Of a stretch of DNA of 7,747 nucleotides, positions 6,532-7,747 are shown one piece after another. Numbering within the stretch: the first letter of the stretch is position 1; every line of letters starts with the position of its first letter. Both the position numbers and the translations under genes were made by a program. The notes under the pieces are model-generated. The model saw only the letters and a program-made list of their open reading frames with translations, ran no database searches and was not told where the DNA came from. This DNA is from Rubrobacter sp. GTDB taxonomy: Bacteria; Actinomycetota; Rubrobacteria; Rubrobacterales; Rubrobacteraceae. Location of the stretch: the NCBI GenBank assembly GCA_013815485.1, contig JACDGB010000076.1:1-7747 (forward strand), written 5' to 3'.

Positions 6532-7281
6532 CTATGCCCCTTTTGCGGCGTCGGGGTGTTCGAGGTCGTGGATCCCGCCTCCAGGATGGAAGTGCGCGGC
6601 TATGTCTTCTATGTGCTCCGCCATCGCCCGCTGGGCAGCGTCAGGGTCCCGGCTCTGCACGGCCTCCAGGATGCGCCGATTGCCCTCCAGGGAAAGCTGC
6701 GACCGCTCGCCGTGCTGGGAGAGCCGCTCGTATACATCTTCGAGGAGGTCGTCTATGACCCCCATCACCCGCTCCACGACCGAGTTCCGGGTGGCGTGGG
6801 CGAGTAGAGCGTGAAACTCGGCGTCTTCCTCGGCGGTGGGCTGACCTTTGCTCACGCGCTCCGCCTGCCGGATCACGACGGCTTCCATAAGCAGAAGATC
6901 CTCCGTCGTTGCCCGGATGGCAGCCTCCCGCGCGACCTGGGGCTCGAACAGAGACCTCGCGTCCATGAGCTCTCCCCGGAGCTGGGCCTTGCTGTTCAGC
7001 AGGCTGGCGATTGGCGCGACCAGATGCTCGCTGGTGATCTCGCGGACGTAGTTGCCGCCCCCGTGACGGCTCTCCACCAACCCGGACGCCTCCAACTGGC
7101 GGACGGCCTCCCGGATCACCGCCCTCCCCACCTCGAACTGCGCCGCCAACTTGCGCTCCGAAGGCAGTGCCTGTCCTGCCTCCAACTCGCCACTCGAAAT
7201 AAGCTCGCGGATGCGGGCCGCTACTTCCTTGTACAACTTGCCGCGTCTCCCCGATACGGCGCCGGATCCACTATTCCACAT
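6532..7281 (-). CDS. GntR-family transcriptional regulator, FCD (FadR) subfamily
   Basis: The start chosen (7281) gives 249 residues. Residues 15-80 form the winged HTH: LYKEVAARIRELISSGELEA, LPSERKLAAQFEVGRAVIRE, AVRQLEASGLVESRHGGGNYV. Residues about 100-228 form the all-helical FCD ligand-binding domain. Metal-site residues occur at the usual spacing: D153 and H157 (DAEFH), then H223 (AEHI). The third ligand, normally His in HxxIxxA(I/V), is Asn201 (NRRILEAV). FCD regulators usually sense small carboxylates such as lactate, glycolate or pyruvate and repress transport or oxidation genes. No Shine-Dalgarno precedes the start, but TATACT lies 8 nt before the ATG, so the mRNA is probably leaderless or nearly so. 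A longer frame to 7323 (14 more residues) would cross that -10 box. Sites matching this subfamily lie at 2635-2649 and 7581-7595. Family confidence is high; ligand and regulon are inferred. Confidence 0.93.
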   Translation of the reverse strand: MWNSGSGAVSGRRGKLYKEVAARIRELISSGELEAGQALPSERKLAAQFEVGRAVIREAVRQLEASGLVESRHGGGNYVREITSEHLVAPIASLLNSKAQLRGELMDARSLFEPQVAREAAIRATTEDLLLMEAVVIRQAERVSKGQPTAEEDAEFHALLAHATRNSVVERVMGVIDDLLEDVYERLSQHGERSQLSLEGNRRILEAVQSRDPDAAQRAMAEHIEDIAAHFHPGGGIHDLEHPDAAKGA

Positions 7282-7289
7282 AGCGCATA

Positions 7290-7295
7290 AGTATA
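7290..7295 (-). promoter_or_regulatory. -10 box of the GntR gene, implying a leaderless mRNA
   Basis: TATACT on the minus strand (5 of 6 to TATAAT) ends 8 nt before the ATG at 7281, so transcription would begin at or within a few bases of the start codon. No good -35 lies at 16-18 bp. Upstream at about 7310-7325 the sequence GTTGGTATCAAAG carries a single TTGGT half-site, too weak to call an autoregulatory operator. Confidence 0.4.
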
Positions 7296-7393
7296 ACAGG
7301 CTCTTGTGCGACTTTGATACCAACCCAACAGCGACGAAGCCCGGCCCCCAACCGGGACCGAGCCTCGAACCTGACGCACTGGTTGTCCGGCAA

Positions 7394-7409
7394 GCCGCTA
7401 CTAAGCGGC
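7394..7409 (-). repeat. Short inverted repeat over the stop codon of the 54-codon ORF
   Basis: GCCGCT and AGCGGC flank ACTA, giving a perfect 6-bp GC-rich stem with a 4-nt loop. On the minus strand the ORF's TAG lies at the stem and loop. The stem is followed by TT then GCCGG rather than a U-tract, so it may pause or stabilise RNA but is not a typical intrinsic terminator. Confidence 0.35.
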
Positions 7410-7565
7410 GACCTTGTCGCGCACCCCCCCAGAACTCTCATTCCTCGGTGCCTCAGCCAGCCTCGGGCCACGCCCACGACCCATGCCCTTGCCAGCCCCG
7501 TGAAACATCTGCCCCGATGGCGCGAACGCCTCGTACCACCTCTGCCGCTTCGTGACGTTCTTCAT
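7401..7565 (-). CDS. 54-residue ORF behind a FadR-type operator, unknown function
   Basis: AGGAGGT, 6 nt, then ATG at 7565 is the strongest ribosome-binding site in this part of the window. The ORF starts MKNVTKRQRWYEAFAPSGQM, continues FHGAGKGMGRGRGPRLAEAP and ends at TAG with DKVAA. It is basic and Gly/Arg-rich, with no membrane segment. The operator-like palindrome at 7581-7595 lies directly upstream of the Shine-Dalgarno, so this is the best-supported regulated start here. The ordered N-terminus followed by low-complexity sequence suggests it could be the 5' remnant of a longer gene cut by deletion. I found no continuation in other frames before the GntR promoter. It could equally be a true small protein. 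The GntR gene begins 119 nt downstream on the same strand. Confidence 0.5.
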   Translation of the reverse strand: MKNVTKRQRWYEAFAPSGQMFHGAGKGMGRGRGPRLAEAPRNESSGGVRDKVAA

Positions 7566-7580
7566 CGCGCTACCTCCTAA

Positions 7581-7595
7581 ATTGGTTCTACCAGT
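7581..7595. promoter_or_regulatory. FadR/PdhR-type GntR operator candidate, site 2
   Basis: ATTGGTTCTACCAGT reads ACTGGTAGAACCAAT on the minus strand. Its two 6-bp arms (ACTGGT, ACCAAT) are identical to those of site 1 at 2635-2649, around a different 3-bp centre. It sits between a -10 candidate (7606-7611) and the Shine-Dalgarno of the 54-codon ORF, so a bound protein would block transcription just after the start. The GntR gene of the matching subfamily is about 300 bp away, supporting a local regulator-operator pair. Confidence 0.6.
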
Positions 7596-7605
7596 CTACG
7601 CGAGC

Positions 7606-7611
7606 ATGATA
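7606..7611 (-). promoter_or_regulatory. -10 candidate for the 54-codon ORF
   Basis: TATCAT on the minus strand matches TATAAT at 5 of 6 positions. The predicted transcription start falls just before operator site 2. No recognisable -35 lies at the right distance, which suggests that an activator assists or that the call is wrong. The palindrome at 7633-7648 lies just upstream, where an activator could bind. Confidence 0.3.
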
Positions 7612-7632
7612 CGTCGCGTGTTACAAAATCGC

Positions 7633-7648
7633 TGTTAATCGGTTAACA
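7633..7648. promoter_or_regulatory. LacI-family-type palindrome
   Basis: TGTTAATCGGTTAACA is an inverted repeat of TGTTAA/TTAACA around a central CG. It fits the AANCGNTT core typical of LacI/GalR-family operators. It stands in an AT-rich patch of an otherwise GC-rich window, upstream of the -10 candidate at 7606-7611 and downstream of the gene ending at 7689. No LacI-type gene is visible here, so the regulator would have to be encoded elsewhere. Confidence 0.45.
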
Positions 7649-7688
7649 AGCAACAGGTTGTGAGAGATTGTTCTGTCAGATGGCCGTT

Positions 7689-7747
7689 TCAGATGGCTCG
7701 TGTCCTTCTCAGGGCTTTAAGGAGGAGGTAGCCGATCACGGCTCCTG
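7689..7747 (-). CDS. C-terminal end of a probable membrane protein, cut by the right edge
   Basis: The minus strand is open from the edge to a TGA at 7689-7691 and encodes GAVIGYLLLKALRRTRAI. A hydrophobic run followed by a basic tail (KALRRTR) is how many transporters and other inner-membrane proteins end, with the positive charges in the cytoplasm. Only about 19 codons are visible, so chance openness cannot be excluded and the family cannot be named. A transporter would fit the neighbouring carboxylate-type regulator (inference). Confidence 0.4.
   Translation of the reverse strand, partial: GAVIGYLLLKALRRTRAI

Noticed and set aside
7721..7735. AAGGAGGAGG as a Shine-Dalgarno for a plus-strand gene starting at the right edge
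   Set aside because: No ATG, GTG or TTG follows at usable spacing inside the window. The complement reads better as the codons YLLLKA of a membrane protein end.

Overview
The window is high-GC bacterial DNA with frequent ATA isoleucine codons. Its gene types are a Gcl-type carboligase, IclR and FCD-GntR regulators, and a small Xre/OB-fold operon. This fits a high-GC actinobacterium, and Rubrobacter or a relative is my best guess. That assignment is inference from codon style and gene content; no rRNA or other marker is present.

Layout, left to right. (1) Positions 1-2595, minus strand: one very long uninterrupted reading frame that runs off the left edge (about 865 codons visible). I cannot assign it to a family. 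(2) 2596-2741: a divergent intergenic region with a palindrome of the GntR/FadR type (ACTGGTTATACCAAT) and a plus-strand promoter candidate. (3) 2742-3261, plus strand: the wreck of an IclR-family regulator, with several frame changes and a missing central block. (4) 3262-3606: a leader region with a weak promoter candidate, a possible 48-codon ORF and overlapping hairpins. (5) 3607-5376, plus strand: an intact glyoxylate carboligase homologue. It carries Glu at the position where the E. coli enzyme has its well-known Val51. (6) 5390-6404, minus strand, convergent with gcl: a compact three-gene operon (transcription order: OB-fold-like protein, single Xre-type HTH protein, double Xre-type HTH protein). 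(7) 6532-7281, minus strand: an FCD-subfamily GntR regulator, probably translated from a leaderless or nearly leaderless mRNA. (8) 7401-7565, minus strand: a 54-codon ORF with a strong Shine-Dalgarno, immediately behind a second copy of the FadR-type palindrome. (9) 7566-7688: a regulatory region that also holds a perfect LacI-type palindrome. (10) 7689-7747: the apparent C-terminus of a membrane protein entering from the right edge.

How the parts may work together (inference). Gcl joins two glyoxylates into tartronate semialdehyde plus CO2, in glycolate, allantoin or purine use. IclR-family proteins often control gcl, and the one here is dead. The intact FCD-GntR protein is the obvious candidate reader of the palindromes at 2635-2649 and 7581-7595. 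If so, it would control the giant unknown ORF and the 54-codon ORF, and possibly the small HTH operon through a weaker site at 6451-6465. No partner enzymes of Gcl (hydroxypyruvate isomerase, tartronate semialdehyde reductase, glycerate kinase) are visible.
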